The notes under the pieces are model-generated. The model was not told the origin of the DNA, searched no databases, and saw only the letters and a program-made list of their open reading frames with translations. A stretch of 64,000 nucleotides of DNA from Hahella chejuensis KCTC 2396 (lineage in GTDB: Bacteria; Pseudomonadota; Gammaproteobacteria; Pseudomonadales; Oleiphilaceae), in the NCBI RefSeq assembly GCF_000012985.1, contig NC_007645.1:3006501-3070500 (forward strand), in the 5' to 3' direction. The position numbers and the translations under genes were made by a program. Of the stretch, positions 1 to 7,680 are shown one piece after another; the first letter of the stretch is position 1, and each line of letters starts with the position of its first letter.

Positions 1-513
1 CGCATGGCCCTCGACTGCGAGCTGGTGGAAGAGCTGAAATGGGGCAAACCCTGTTATACCTCTCAGCAAAACAACATTGTTATCTTGCAGGGGTTCAATG
101 ACTTTTGCGCTTTGCTGTTTCCTAAAGGCGCTTTGTTGAAAGATCCTGAGTCCATCTTAGAAAAGCCGGGCGAAAACACGCAAAGCGCGCGTCGAATTCC
201 GTTTACCACAGTACAGGATATCGCAGATAAGGAAGCCGTCATCAAGGCCTATATTAAAGAGGCGGTGGAAGTCGAAGACGCTGGCCTGAAAGTGGATTTC
301 AAGACCACAGAAGACTACGCCATTCCAGAAGAGCTGCAGGAAAAACTGGATGAAATCCCCGCCTTTAAAGACGCCTTCAACGCACTGACGCCAGGGCGGC
401 AGCGAGGTTATCTCCTGCATTTCTCGGCGCCCAAACAATCCAAAACCCGCGCTTCGCGAGTGGCCAGGCATATGCAGCAGATTATGGACGGCAAAGGACT
501 TAATGACCGCTAA
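1..513 (+). CDS. YdeI/OmpD-associated family (DUF1801-like) protein, 5' end cut off
   Basis: The frame is already open at base 1 (an Arg codon precedes the first Met at base 4). Family members usually carry about 25-30 more residues before the motif LDCELVEELKWGKPCY, so this is the C-terminal part of a gene starting upstream. The C-terminal stretch LTPGRQRGYLLHFSAPKQSK, followed by a basic segment ending in GKGLNDR, is the family hallmark. The family is cytoplasmic and has no firmly established biochemical function. It is followed by a 214-base gap holding one copy of a dispersed hairpin repeat, and so is probably not co-transcribed with the next gene. The family call is fairly secure; the function is unknown. 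Confidence 0.8.
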   Translation, partial: RMALDCELVEELKWGKPCYTSQQNNIVILQGFNDFCALLFPKGALLKDPESILEKPGENTQSARRIPFTTVQDIADKEAVIKAYIKEAVEVEDAGLKVDFKTTEDYAIPEELQEKLDEIPAFKDAFNALTPGRQRGYLLHFSAPKQSKTRASRVARHMQQIMDGKGLNDR

Positions 514-727
514 GTCGAGAACACTTTAAATTGGTCGCTGCGGAGACAGGCCCTGTCGTTGCAGACAAATAGAAGGAGGCTATTTGTCTGCCTGACTAAC
601 TAAGTAGTGCGGCGGCCAATGCTGAAACACGAAAAATCTCCCTACAATTCAATAGAGTAAAGCACAAAAGTCTGTATTATTAAGCGGACATCTATAGTTT
701 GTTGAAGAATGAAAGGAGTAAAGATTC
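514..727. other. Intergenic gap with a hairpin repeat remnant
   Basis: No gene is visible. The gap holds one inverted, shortened copy of the dispersed hairpin repeat (545-592). It is followed by AT-rich sequence and the Shine-Dalgarno-like GAAAGGAG at about 711-718, which serves the acetyltransferase gene. Confidence 0.6.
545..592 (-). repeat. Dispersed hairpin repeat, copy A (shortened)
   Basis: Positions 561-572 and 580-591 form a perfect 12-bp stem (GCAGACAAATAG) with a 7-base loop. Read on the minus strand it is followed by the start of the second repeat hairpin. Compared with the copy at 2893, that second hairpin has lost 16 bases, so only one merged arm (GACAGGGCCTG) remains. The rest of the element is absent. 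Confidence 0.75.
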
Positions 728-1258
728 ATGGCGCAGATATTTGAAACAGAAAGGCTGATTCTCAGACCCAGAGGCCTGCAGGATGTTGAGGCCTGTATCG
801 CCATGGATAAAGACCCGGAAGTCACCCGTTACATCCCAGGCGTTTATGACGGCTCGGAAGCGCACGTTAATTTCCTTCTCTCGCGCATCAATGGCGACTT
901 CGGCGAACGCCGCGGCTATTGGTCCATCTTCGCAAAAGATAATCCGGATGAACTGCTGGGCTGGGTTTCCTATATACCTATGGACGCAGTGGGTCCCGAG
1001 CTGGAAATGGGCTGGCGTCTGGTGCGCAGAGCCTGGGGCAAAGGCTACGCGACCGAAGCGGCGATCAGGCTTGCTCAATACGCCTTTGAAGACCCCGAAT
1101 TGGACGTGCTGACGGCCATCGCCCATATCGATAATCAGGCTTCCATCAAGGTGATGGAGAAACTGGGGTTCAAATATCTTCGCGACAGCGAGTTTGAGGG
1201 CGTGGCCTGCAAATACTTTGAACTGACAAAAACCGAGTTCTTGCGCCGCTGGGGATGA
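728..1258 (+). CDS. GNAT-family N-acetyltransferase (RimJ/RimL type)
   Basis: A 176-residue acetyltransferase of the usual length for RimJ/RimL-like GNAT enzymes, which move an acetyl group from acetyl-CoA to an amine. Seen in the sequence: the N-terminal ETERLILRP signature (residues 5-13), the acetyl-CoA pyrophosphate loop RRAWGKGYATEA (around residues 98-110), and the late motif NQASIKVMEKLGF (around residues 137-150). The start ATG is preceded by GAAAGGAG at suitable spacing. It stands alone and converges on znuB with only six bases between the stop codons. The substrate (protein N-terminus or small molecule) cannot be read from the sequence. Confidence 0.88.
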   Translation: MAQIFETERLILRPRGLQDVEACIAMDKDPEVTRYIPGVYDGSEAHVNFLLSRINGDFGERRGYWSIFAKDNPDELLGWVSYIPMDAVGPELEMGWRLVRRAWGKGYATEAAIRLAQYAFEDPELDVLTAIAHIDNQASIKVMEKLGFKYLRDSEFEGVACKYFELTKTEFLRRWG

Positions 1259-1264
1259 GCGCGC

Positions 1265-2086
1265 TTACTGTCTTGCTGTCAGAGCGCCGGCGCTTCGTCG
1301 CAGCGCATCGCCCGCCAGAAATAATAAAGCGGCGACACAGACGATCGTTGGGCCTGTTGGGGTGTCCAAAACAAATGCGGCCCGGAGTCCCCCTATGCTC
1401 GCGAGGCCGCCGATAAACGCGGCCACAACCGCCATCGCCTCAGGGGTGCGACTGAAATGCCTTGCCGTCGCCGCTGGCGTGATAAGCATGGCGGCTATCA
1501 GCAATACGCCAACAACTTTGATCGCGACAGCGACGACAGTGGCCAGCGCAAGGGTGAGAATCATTTGTTCCCGTTTGGGATTGAATCCGCTGGCGAGGGC
1601 CAGATCCGGGTTAAGCGTGGAAAGCAGCAAGCCTGACCAGCGTAAGGATACCAAAGTAATAACGGCGATAGCGCCAGCCCAAATCAGCGTTAAGTCGGTT
1701 TTGCCGACGGCCAGTATGTCGCCGAAAAGATAAGACATGAGATCGATTCTGACGCCTGACAAAAAAGAGACGGCGACCAGACCAAAAGCCAGGGAGGCGT
1801 GAGCCATGACGCCCAGCAGCGTATCCATGGCGAAGCTTTTCCCGCTGAGCGCCGATACCGTTATCGCCATCAATAAGGAAACCATTAGAACGCCAGGGAA
1901 AACGGGCAGGGATAGCGTCAATGACAGGGCCACGCCCAACACCGCTGCGTGCGCGGTGGCGTCGCCAAAATACGCCATCCGTCGCCAGACGATAAAACAG
2001 CCCAAAGGCCCGGCCGCTATCGCCACCCCCAGGCTCGCCAACGTCGCTCTTACTAGAAAGTCATCCAGCACGGCTAAGACTCCCAT
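1265..2086 (-). CDS. znuB: High-affinity zinc ABC transporter permease ZnuB
   Basis: A 273-residue inner-membrane protein with about seven to eight hydrophobic segments, typical of the ABC-3 permease family. It forms the channel through which zinc from the binding protein ZnuA is imported. Family signatures: the early WRRMAYFGDATAHAAVLG segment (residues 34-51), the coupling-region SGFNPKREQ, and KVVGVLLIAAMLITPAATAR near residue 200. It overlaps the 3' end of znuC by 26 bases, so the two are translationally coupled as one znuCB transcript reading leftward. It is divergent from znuA, as in enteric znu loci. Nothing is missing. Zinc rather than manganese is inferred from the neighbouring Zur regulator and His-rich ZnuA. 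Confidence 0.92.
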   Translation of the reverse strand: MGVLAVLDDFLVRATLASLGVAIAAGPLGCFIVWRRMAYFGDATAHAAVLGVALSLTLSLPVFPGVLMVSLLMAITVSALSGKSFAMDTLLGVMAHASLAFGLVAVSFLSGVRIDLMSYLFGDILAVGKTDLTLIWAGAIAVITLVSLRWSGLLLSTLNPDLALASGFNPKREQMILTLALATVVAVAIKVVGVLLIAAMLITPAATARHFSRTPEAMAVVAAFIGGLASIGGLRAAFVLDTPTGPTIVCVAALLFLAGDALRRSAGALTARQ

Positions 2087-2795
2087 GATGACTGCGCCCT
2101 CGACCGTGGGAATGAAGGGCGATCGCCGCCTCGTCGTCGTTGTCTATACCGAACAGCGCGAGATACTCTGGAGAGCGGCTGACGATGTCCGGTTCGCCCT
2201 CGCAACAGATATGACCGTTGAGACAAATGACCCTATCCGTTTTCCGCATCACCAAGTGGAGTTCATGACTGACCATGATAATGGCGCAGCCTAATTCGTC
2301 CCTCACTGAGGTAATTTGACGATAGAAGTCCGCCACGCCCCTTGGGTCCAGGCCCTGCGTCGCTTCATCCAGCAGCAAGAGGCGGGGACGACCCAGTAGC
2401 GCTCTGGCGAGCAATACCCGCTGCAACTGCCCGCCGGATAGCGACATGATCTGCTGTTTTTCCAGTCCTGGAACGCCCGCTTGAGAAAGGGCGGCATCTA
2501 TATCAGACGCGGTCCCGAGTTTAGGCAGACTCATGAAACGTTGCACTGTCATCGGCAGGGTTTCATCAATGTGGAGCGTCTGCGGCGCGTATCCTAATGT
2601 CAGTCCAGGAGCTCTGATCAGTCGACCTGAGCGGGGCGCCACTGCGCCGATCATGGCTCGCAGTAACGTTGTTTTACCTGAGCCGTTGGGACCTATGATC
2701 GTGACGATTTCACCCGGCTCAACCCCCATCGAGATGTCTTTAAGTATGGTTCGCTTACCCAGTTGGATCGTTAGCGAGGCGCAACCAATCAGCAT
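2061..2795 (-). CDS. znuC: Zinc ABC transporter ATP-binding protein ZnuC
   Basis: A 244-residue ABC ATPase that powers zinc import through ZnuB. Visible motifs: Walker A GPNGSGKTT (around residues 35-43), signature LSGGQLQRV (around 117-125), Walker B LLLLDEATQGLD (around 137-148) and the switch histidine in MVSHELH (around 172-178). The C-terminus has a His-containing tail (ALHSHGRGRSHHG), as in other ZnuC proteins, which could bind metal. It is the first gene of znuCB, and its start lies about 390 bases from that of the divergent znuA. It is the only ATPase gene of this type in the window, so it may also serve the second permease at 7670. The start ATG has only a weak ribosome site. Confidence 0.93.
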   Translation of the reverse strand: MLIGCASLTIQLGKRTILKDISMGVEPGEIVTIIGPNGSGKTTLLRAMIGAVAPRSGRLIRAPGLTLGYAPQTLHIDETLPMTVQRFMSLPKLGTASDIDAALSQAGVPGLEKQQIMSLSGGQLQRVLLARALLGRPRLLLLDEATQGLDPRGVADFYRQITSVRDELGCAIIMVSHELHLVMRKTDRVICLNGHICCEGEPDIVSRSPEYLALFGIDNDDEAAIALHSHGRGRSHHGSLSRAG

Positions 2796-2892
2796 TTAGA
2801 AAAACTCCAGGTTATCAGGCGAATACGATTGATCCGCTGTTTGTCATTTGCGATTTGCCGTGGAATCCCTGCGTCAGGCTATTATTAATCAG

Positions 2893-3022
2893 GCAGACAA
2901 ATAGCTTCCTTCTATTTGTCTGCAACGACAGGGCCTGCCCATGTCAGGCCCTGTCTCCCGCGGCTCTCCGGCGCATCCATGCGCCAGATATTAGCATGTC
3001 AATATCATTGCCATATTAATAA
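2893..3022 (+). repeat. Dispersed hairpin repeat, copy B (full)
   Basis: Three consecutive inverted repeats are visible. 2893-2904/2912-2923 has a 12-bp stem and a 7-base loop. 2927-2937/2945-2955 has an 11-bp stem, GACAGGGCCTG. 2970-2976/2979-2985 has the GGCGCAT/ATGCGCC stem. An AT-rich tail follows (TTAGCATGTCAATATCATTG). The same order recurs at 9078 and 37330. Confidence 0.85.
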
Positions 3023-3075
3023 CCGTCACTGTCATTGCCGTGTCAGTAAGCGGCCAACACAAAAGCAAAGAACCA

Positions 3076-3104
3076 TTGATCGGAGCCGTCTTTTAAAATA
3101 CGAT
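3076..3104 (+). promoter_or_regulatory. Putative sigma-70 promoter of znuA
   Basis: TTGATC (3076-3081) and TACGAT (3099-3104) are separated by exactly 17 bases, a reasonable match to the consensus. The -10 box directly abuts the Zur-like palindrome, so bound Zur would block initiation. Confidence 0.5.
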
Positions 3105-3121
3105 ATGTTACATCATAACAT
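3105..3121. promoter_or_regulatory. Zur-box-like operator upstream of znuA
   Basis: ATGTTA-CATCA-TAACAT is a palindrome with perfect 6-base arms. It matches the core of the gammaproteobacterial Zur consensus (ATGTTATA-type arms). It lies immediately downstream of a putative -10 box and 64 bases before the znuA start codon. Repression under zinc sufficiency is inferred from this position and from the nearby zur gene. Confidence 0.6.
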
Positions 3122-3185
3122 TTTGTATTCCTATCCCGCTCACTGCGGATGCCTGGAACGAACTTTGGCGCACAGGAGCCTTTGC

Positions 3186-4145
3186 ATGCGTAAATTCTTT
3201 GTAGTCAGCGCAATGACGTTGCTTGTCTTTCCCTCATGGACTTTCGCCGCGCCGCCTAAGGTAGCCGTAGATATTGCGCCGCTGCATTCTCTCGTGACCC
3301 AGGTGATGAAAGGCGTCGCTACGCCTAAATTACTGATTCAATCCGGCGCGTCGCCTCATCAATATTCGATGCGTCCTTCTGAAGCCAAAGCTTTGTCGGA
3401 GGCGGATCTGGTTTTCTGGGTCAGCGAAGGGCTGACCCCCTGGTTGGAAAAATCCCTGGATAGCATCGGCGGTTCCGCAACACAAATCGAAATGCTGGAA
3501 CTGGCGGGAACAGCGCGATATGAGTATCGCGAAGGGGCGACCTTTGAGGTGGATGAACATCATGATGGACGCTCTGACGATGAACACGAAGAGCAAGCCG
3601 ATCACGACAGTGATCATCACGATCATGAGGGCTATGACCCCCATGCCTGGCTGGACCCTGTCAACGCCAGAGAGTGGGTGAAGCACATCGCTGGCGCCTT
3701 GTCGGAACAGGACCCGGAAAACGCGGTTGTCTATCAGCGCAACGCCATCTCAGCTGTGGCGAAACTCAACGACCTGATGGTCGCCATCGAACGGAAGGCG
3801 GAGAAGCTTAAAGGAATTAAGTTCATCGTCTTTCACGACGCCTATCAATATTTTGAACGACGGTTTGGGCTGGAAGCGTCGGGCGCCATTTCATTGGGAG
3901 ACGCATCCGATCCCAGTCCGGCGCGCATCGCGGAAATAAGAGACGCCGTCGCGCAGTGGGGAGTGACCTGCGCCTTCACGGAGCCGCAGTATAACTCGGA
4001 TCTGGTGTATGCCGTTTTTGAGAAAACCCCCATCCAAACGATCGGCGTCATGGACCCTTTAGGCGCCGCCTTCAATACCGGGGAAGACCACTACGCCGCC
4101 TTATTGAACTCCATGATCGCCAGCCTGAGCGAATGTAGAACCTAA
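3186..4145 (+). CDS. znuA: Periplasmic zinc-binding protein ZnuA
   Basis: A 319-residue cluster A-I metal-binding protein that captures Zn(II) in the periplasm for ZnuBC. The start at 3186 is chosen because a signal peptide begins there (MRKFF, hydrophobic core, cleavage near FAAPPK) and AGGAG lies 10 bases upstream; the longer upstream reading is not protein-like. Metal-ligand positions visible: the His in SGASPHQYSMRP, the His in YDPHAWLDP, and the His in FHDAYQYFERRFG. Between the first two lies an acidic His-rich loop (about residues 122-148, repeated DHDSDHHDHE-like text), the ZnuA feature that separates zinc from manganese binders. It is a single gene followed by a hairpin at 4161-4203. 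A Zur-like operator precedes it. Confidence 0.94.
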   Translation: MRKFFVVSAMTLLVFPSWTFAAPPKVAVDIAPLHSLVTQVMKGVATPKLLIQSGASPHQYSMRPSEAKALSEADLVFWVSEGLTPWLEKSLDSIGGSATQIEMLELAGTARYEYREGATFEVDEHHDGRSDDEHEEQADHDSDHHDHEGYDPHAWLDPVNAREWVKHIAGALSEQDPENAVVYQRNAISAVAKLNDLMVAIERKAEKLKGIKFIVFHDAYQYFERRFGLEASGAISLGDASDPSPARIAEIRDAVAQWGVTCAFTEPQYNSDLVYAVFEKTPIQTIGVMDPLGAAFNTGEDHYAALLNSMIASLSECRT

Positions 4146-4160
4146 TCGATTTTTCTAACA

Positions 4161-4203
4161 CGACAGGCCCTGATTCCTATTTCCTGGTTCCTTAGGCCTG
4201 TCG
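4161..4203 (+). terminator. Hairpin after znuA (possible terminator)
   Basis: CGACAGGCC (4161-4169) pairs perfectly with GGCCTGTCG (4195-4203) around a 25-base loop, 16 bases after the znuA stop. There is no T-run behind it. The arm sequence is related to the second hairpin of the dispersed repeat, so it may be a degenerate repeat copy rather than a true terminator. Confidence 0.4.
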
Positions 4204-4236
4204 CCGCGCATTTGCGCAGAATCATCAACTCAAAAA

Positions 4237-4254
4237 GATATGATGCAACATATC
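4237..4254. promoter_or_regulatory. Palindrome upstream of the second zinc gene set (possible Zur site)
   Basis: GATATG-ATGCAA-CATATC is a perfect 6-base-arm palindrome 43 bases before the start of the AztD-like gene. It shares GATATG and ATG...CAT spacing with the site before znuA, but departs from the Zur consensus in the centre. A regulatory role is inferred from its position. Confidence 0.45.
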
Positions 4255-4297
4255 AAAAACTCAATAAACATTCGGACAATTAAGAGGAAAAGCCACC

Positions 4298-5599
4298 ATG
4301 AAACACTTTCACCTGATCACTCCTGCAAGGAGGAAACCCGTTCTCTCCGGTACGCTACTGGTTCTGTCATCGCTGCTCAGCGCCTGTGGCGGAGGAGGGT
4401 CGAGCAGTGATGATAAGCATACGGACACGGACATTGACGCCGCCGGACGGCTGGCAATCTATGACGCCGATGCTCAAGCCTTGAAAGTCCTGGATTTGAA
4501 TGACGGCTCGGTGCTGGAAAGCTTCACGTTAATCGGCTCCGCGCCAAGACTTTATCCGCTGCCGGGAGATCGTTACACCGCTGTTCTGCAGCGCGACGAT
4601 AACAAGGTGTCCTTTATTGATGGCGGGCTGTATACCGAGGACCACGGCGACCATATGCACGACTACGCGGAAGCGCCTCGCTTGCTCGACTTTACCCTGA
4701 GCGGAGTCAGGCCTACCCATTACGTCATGGGGGAATCAAGCGCGATTGTGTTTAATGACGGCGATGATATGAATGTCGCCAGCGTCACCGCCTTATCTGG
4801 CGCCAGTGTCGCTGCGGGGGAGGTGCTGCTTGAGCTTAACCGGGAAAATAACATGCACGGCGTGGCGAAGCTCATCGATGGACATCTGTTTGTTACCTAT
4901 CGCGATTCCGGCATTACCGACACGACGTTGCCAGCCGAAGTGGAGCGTTACTCAATCGCTGATGGCATAGCCACCTTTGAAGAGCGTTACGATGCTCAGT
5001 GTCCTCGTCTGCATGGCGCAGGTTACAACCAGGATGTGCTGATTTTCGGATGCGCCGACGGCCTTCTCGCGATTGATCTGCATAATGCCGACTATCCCGC
5101 GATCAAATATGGAAACCCCGAATCCCTGGCCGACGGCAGTCGAATTGGAACGGTGTATGGACATAAAGAGGTTGCGACGCTGGTGACCAGCGCGGGTTCG
5201 CAACTGTTCGCCACAGTGATCGAAAATGGCGCGGTGAGCTACCAGGAACTGAAGTTGGATGAGGGCGTCAGCGGGCTGAGTCAGAACTTTACTCCGAACG
5301 GCGAGTTCTTCTGGGTGCTCGGCGATAACGAAAAACTGTATCTATGGGAGACGGACGGCGACTGGGCCGTTGCGACGTCTTTCTCTGTCTCCAGTACCGA
5401 CATCGAGTCGGCTTATGTTGCTTCCTCCACGGTCAATCACATGCTCTACGTTCTGGATGTGGAGAACCGGCGCATCGTTGAAGTGGACTATGAAGCAGGA
5501 CTTTCGGGACGGACTTTCGCGCTCGACTTTACCCCTTCCGGTTTGAGCTGGATGGGTTTGGCTGGTCACGAAGATGATGAAGACCATAGCCATGACTAA
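4298..5599 (+). CDS. AztD-like zinc metallochaperone, lipoprotein form
   Basis: A 433-residue exported protein with a lipobox at the end of its signal sequence (LSSLLSACGGGG, Cys near residue 30), so it is probably anchored in a membrane. The body has repeated beta-strand-like blades (AGRLAIYDADAQALKVLDL and later similar segments), as in a beta-propeller. The segment HGDHMHDYAEAPRLLDF followed by a GVRPTHYV block matches, as I recall, the metal-binding region of AztD, the periplasmic chaperone that loads zinc onto the binding protein AztC. The C-terminus is His/Asp rich (HEDDEDHSHD). It heads four overlapping genes, and its ribosome site is AGAGGAAAAG. Family assignment is by motif and context only; the lipoprotein anchor is unlike the soluble AztD I know of. 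Confidence 0.65.
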   Translation: MKHFHLITPARRKPVLSGTLLVLSSLLSACGGGGSSSDDKHTDTDIDAAGRLAIYDADAQALKVLDLNDGSVLESFTLIGSAPRLYPLPGDRYTAVLQRDDNKVSFIDGGLYTEDHGDHMHDYAEAPRLLDFTLSGVRPTHYVMGESSAIVFNDGDDMNVASVTALSGASVAAGEVLLELNRENNMHGVAKLIDGHLFVTYRDSGITDTTLPAEVERYSIADGIATFEERYDAQCPRLHGAGYNQDVLIFGCADGLLAIDLHNADYPAIKYGNPESLADGSRIGTVYGHKEVATLVTSAGSQLFATVIENGAVSYQELKLDEGVSGLSQNFTPNGEFFWVLGDNEKLYLWETDGDWAVATSFSVSSTDIESAYVASSTVNHMLYVLDVENRRIVEVDYEAGLSGRTFALDFTPSGLSWMGLAGHEDDEDHSHD

Positions 5600-6761
5600 T
5601 CCGCTCGTCTTTAATAAGAAACGGTTAATCGGTCAGTCCGTCGCGCCATGCGGGTTTGCTTTTCTGGCGATTTCGGTTTGTCTCAGCGCCAATGGTCTGC
5701 AAGCCAAGGAGCTGAACCCGGATATCAGCGTCGTACTTGATGGCATGTATATTGATAATCCCTTGGCTCTGGGTCATGGAGGGCCCGGCTTCGCGCTCGG
5801 GCACAACGAGCTTTCACTGGGAGCGCCGATTGATGACCTGTTCATCGGGCGTCTGACGACGGTCATTGAAAGTCATGACGGCGAGACCGAATTGGAGTTG
5901 GAAGAGGCCTATCTTCGGACCACGGGGCTGGGTTATGGACTTAACGTCAAGGCTGGTCGTTTCCTCTCCGCAATCGGTTACCTTAACAGCCAGCATACTC
6001 ACAGCGACAGGTTCTCCACCCGACCGGCGGTATACCGGTCGCTGCTCGGAAGTCACTATTTTGATGACGGCTTGCAGTTGAACCTGACGTTGCCGACGGA
6101 TCTCTATTGGCGGGTCACTGCGGAAGCGCTACAGGGGGACGCCATCTCGGATGTGGAAAATGGCGTCGGCCTGTACACCCTCAGCACCAAACTCGGGGGC
6201 GACCTGTCGGCGTCCCAGAGCTGGCAGGCGGGATTGTCGTATATGAAGAACCGCTCCCCGGCTATCCAGGAAGAAGAACATGACCATGCCGACGACGAAG
6301 ACGAAGAGCATGACCATGCTGGTCATAGCCATGGCCTGAGCTATTACGGCGGCGATCTTTATGCGGCGGATCTGGTCTGGAAGTGGGCGCCCCAGGGAAA
6401 CAATCGGCAGCAGCAAGTTGAACTCAGCGCCGAGTACTTCTATGTCGACGAACTCAATGACTTCGCCGATGAGGATGACTTTCACGAAGGCTGGTACGTT
6501 GCGGCGGTCTGGCGATTTGCGCCGCAATGGTCAACCGGTGTTCGCTATGGCGAAGTGGACCTGCGCCAGCCTCATGGCGATCACTTTCACAGTCAGTCCC
6601 TGCGGGAGAGCGATGTGATGCTTTCTTATTCACACTCGCACTTCTCAACGATTCGATTGCAGTACACGCGCCAGACCGGGGAGGGCTTCAGCGATATAGA
6701 CAGCGCCATCCTGCTTCAGTATGTGATGAGTTTCGGGGAGCATGGCGCGCATGAGTTCTAG
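5574..6761 (+). CDS. Zinc-associated outer-membrane beta-barrel (porin-like)
   Basis: A 395-residue protein, or 389 if translation starts at the later Met at 5592. It has an N-terminal export signal ending near LQAKELNPD. Alternating hydrophobic strands run throughout, and the C-terminus is aromatic (GEHGAHEF), as expected for an outer-membrane barrel. There is no TonB box or plug domain in view, so it is porin-like rather than a full TonB receptor. About residues 233-258 form an acidic His loop (EEEHDHADDEDEEHDHAGHSHG), with more HGDHFHS text later, suggesting metal capture at the surface. It overlaps the AztD-like gene by 26 bases and the next gene by 11 bases, so they form one operon. Zinc uptake across the outer membrane is inferred from context. 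Confidence 0.65.
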   Translation: MMKTIAMTNPLVFNKKRLIGQSVAPCGFAFLAISVCLSANGLQAKELNPDISVVLDGMYIDNPLALGHGGPGFALGHNELSLGAPIDDLFIGRLTTVIESHDGETELELEEAYLRTTGLGYGLNVKAGRFLSAIGYLNSQHTHSDRFSTRPAVYRSLLGSHYFDDGLQLNLTLPTDLYWRVTAEALQGDAISDVENGVGLYTLSTKLGGDLSASQSWQAGLSYMKNRSPAIQEEEHDHADDEDEEHDHAGHSHGLSYYGGDLYAADLVWKWAPQGNNRQQQVELSAEYFYVDELNDFADEDDFHEGWYVAAVWRFAPQWSTGVRYGEVDLRQPHGDHFHSQSLRESDVMLSYSHSHFSTIRLQYTRQTGEGFSDIDSAILLQYVMSFGEHGAHEF

Positions 6762-7680
6762 GCTTCTCACTGTCATATTGCTCGCGTGTTCGTGTGGCGC
6801 GCGGGCGGAGTTCAGCGTTTTCGCCTGTGAGCCGGAGTGGGCGGATCTGGCGCGCGCGCTGGTTCCGGACGCCAGGGTCACGGTGGCGACAAGCGCCTGG
6901 CAAGATCCTCATTACATAGAGCCGCGGCCCAGCCTGATCGCCGCTATGCGCAACAGCGATCTGGCGGTCTGCACGGGAGCGTCGCTGGAGACAGGCTGGC
7001 TGCCGGTATTGATTCAGCGCGCGGCGAATCACAACATCGCGGAAAATCGCCAAGGGCTTTTTTACGCCGCATCGCATACGCATTTACATCAGCCGCATGA
7101 TCATATCGATCGCAGCATGGGAGACGTGCATCCGGAAGGGAACCCTCATTTCCATCTGAATCCCCATGCGGCGCCTGAGATTATGGAAAGGCTGGCTCAC
7201 CGCATAGAGCAAGTTGCGCCTGCTGAGGATACGAAGTTTATGCGTGCGCTGCATACGCGGTGGAAGATGCGCTGGAAGCAGTCGCAAGAACAATGGCGAG
7301 CGCTGGCGGTCGGCCTTAAAGGCATGAAGGTTGTGGTGCAGCATTCCGGGTTTGACTACCTGTTGCGCTATGCAGGGATAGAGGCCGTGCTCGATCTGGA
7401 GCCCAAACCGGGTCTGCCGCCGACGCCTTCGCACTTGAATCAGCTGTTGAACGATCCCCGCCTGCAGGAAGCCAGCGTCATTCTGATCAGTCCCTACCAG
7501 GACCCGCAACCCGCCCAATGGCTGGCGGAAAGGACCGGGCTCAAGGTGCTGATCCTGCCGACCACGTTGACGGAAGACGAGGCGACGGACACTTTGCCGG
7601 AGCTTATTACTCACATACTGACCAGTCTGTCGAGATTCTCTCCTAAATCGACCAGGGTTTCCGTCTCAGATGAGCGCTGA
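6751..7680 (+). CDS. Second periplasmic metal-binding protein (ZnuA/AztC-like)
   Basis: A 309-residue cluster A-I binding protein with a signal peptide (MSSRLLTVILLACSCGARA). The Met at 6751 is preferred over the one at 6742 because GGGGAG stands 10 bases before it. Expected metal ligands: His in WQDPHYIEPRPS, His in GNPHFHLNP, His in VVQHSGFDYLLRY. A His-rich loop (HTHLHQPHDHIDRS) sits between the first two. It diverges clearly from the ZnuA at 3186, so the two are separate paralogues rather than a recent duplication. It overlaps both neighbours, and would receive zinc from the AztD-like protein and pass it to the permease that follows. The window alone does not show why two systems are kept. 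Confidence 0.82.
   Translation: MSSRLLTVILLACSCGARAEFSVFACEPEWADLARALVPDARVTVATSAWQDPHYIEPRPSLIAAMRNSDLAVCTGASLETGWLPVLIQRAANHNIAENRQGLFYAASHTHLHQPHDHIDRSMGDVHPEGNPHFHLNPHAAPEIMERLAHRIEQVAPAEDTKFMRALHTRWKMRWKQSQEQWRALAVGLKGMKVVVQHSGFDYLLRYAGIEAVLDLEPKPGLPPTPSHLNQLLNDPRLQEASVILISPYQDPQPAQWLAERTGLKVLILPTTLTEDEATDTLPELITHILTSLSRFSPKSTRVSVSDER

Larger units (their letters stand above)
2796..3185. promoter_or_regulatory. Divergent znuC/znuA intergenic region
   Basis: It separates the two znu transcripts. It holds a full copy of the dispersed hairpin repeat (2893-3022) and, closer to znuA, a promoter-like TTGATC-17-TACGAT with a Zur-like palindrome. The ORF can be extended upstream of znuA to 2916, but that extension runs through the repeat and has no protein-like character. 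I saw no Zur box on the znuC side. Confidence 0.6.

Noticed and set aside
2916-3185. 90-codon upstream extension of znuA
   Set aside because: It runs through the dispersed repeat and has a Cys/His-rich random character; a signal peptide and AGGAG support the start at 3186.
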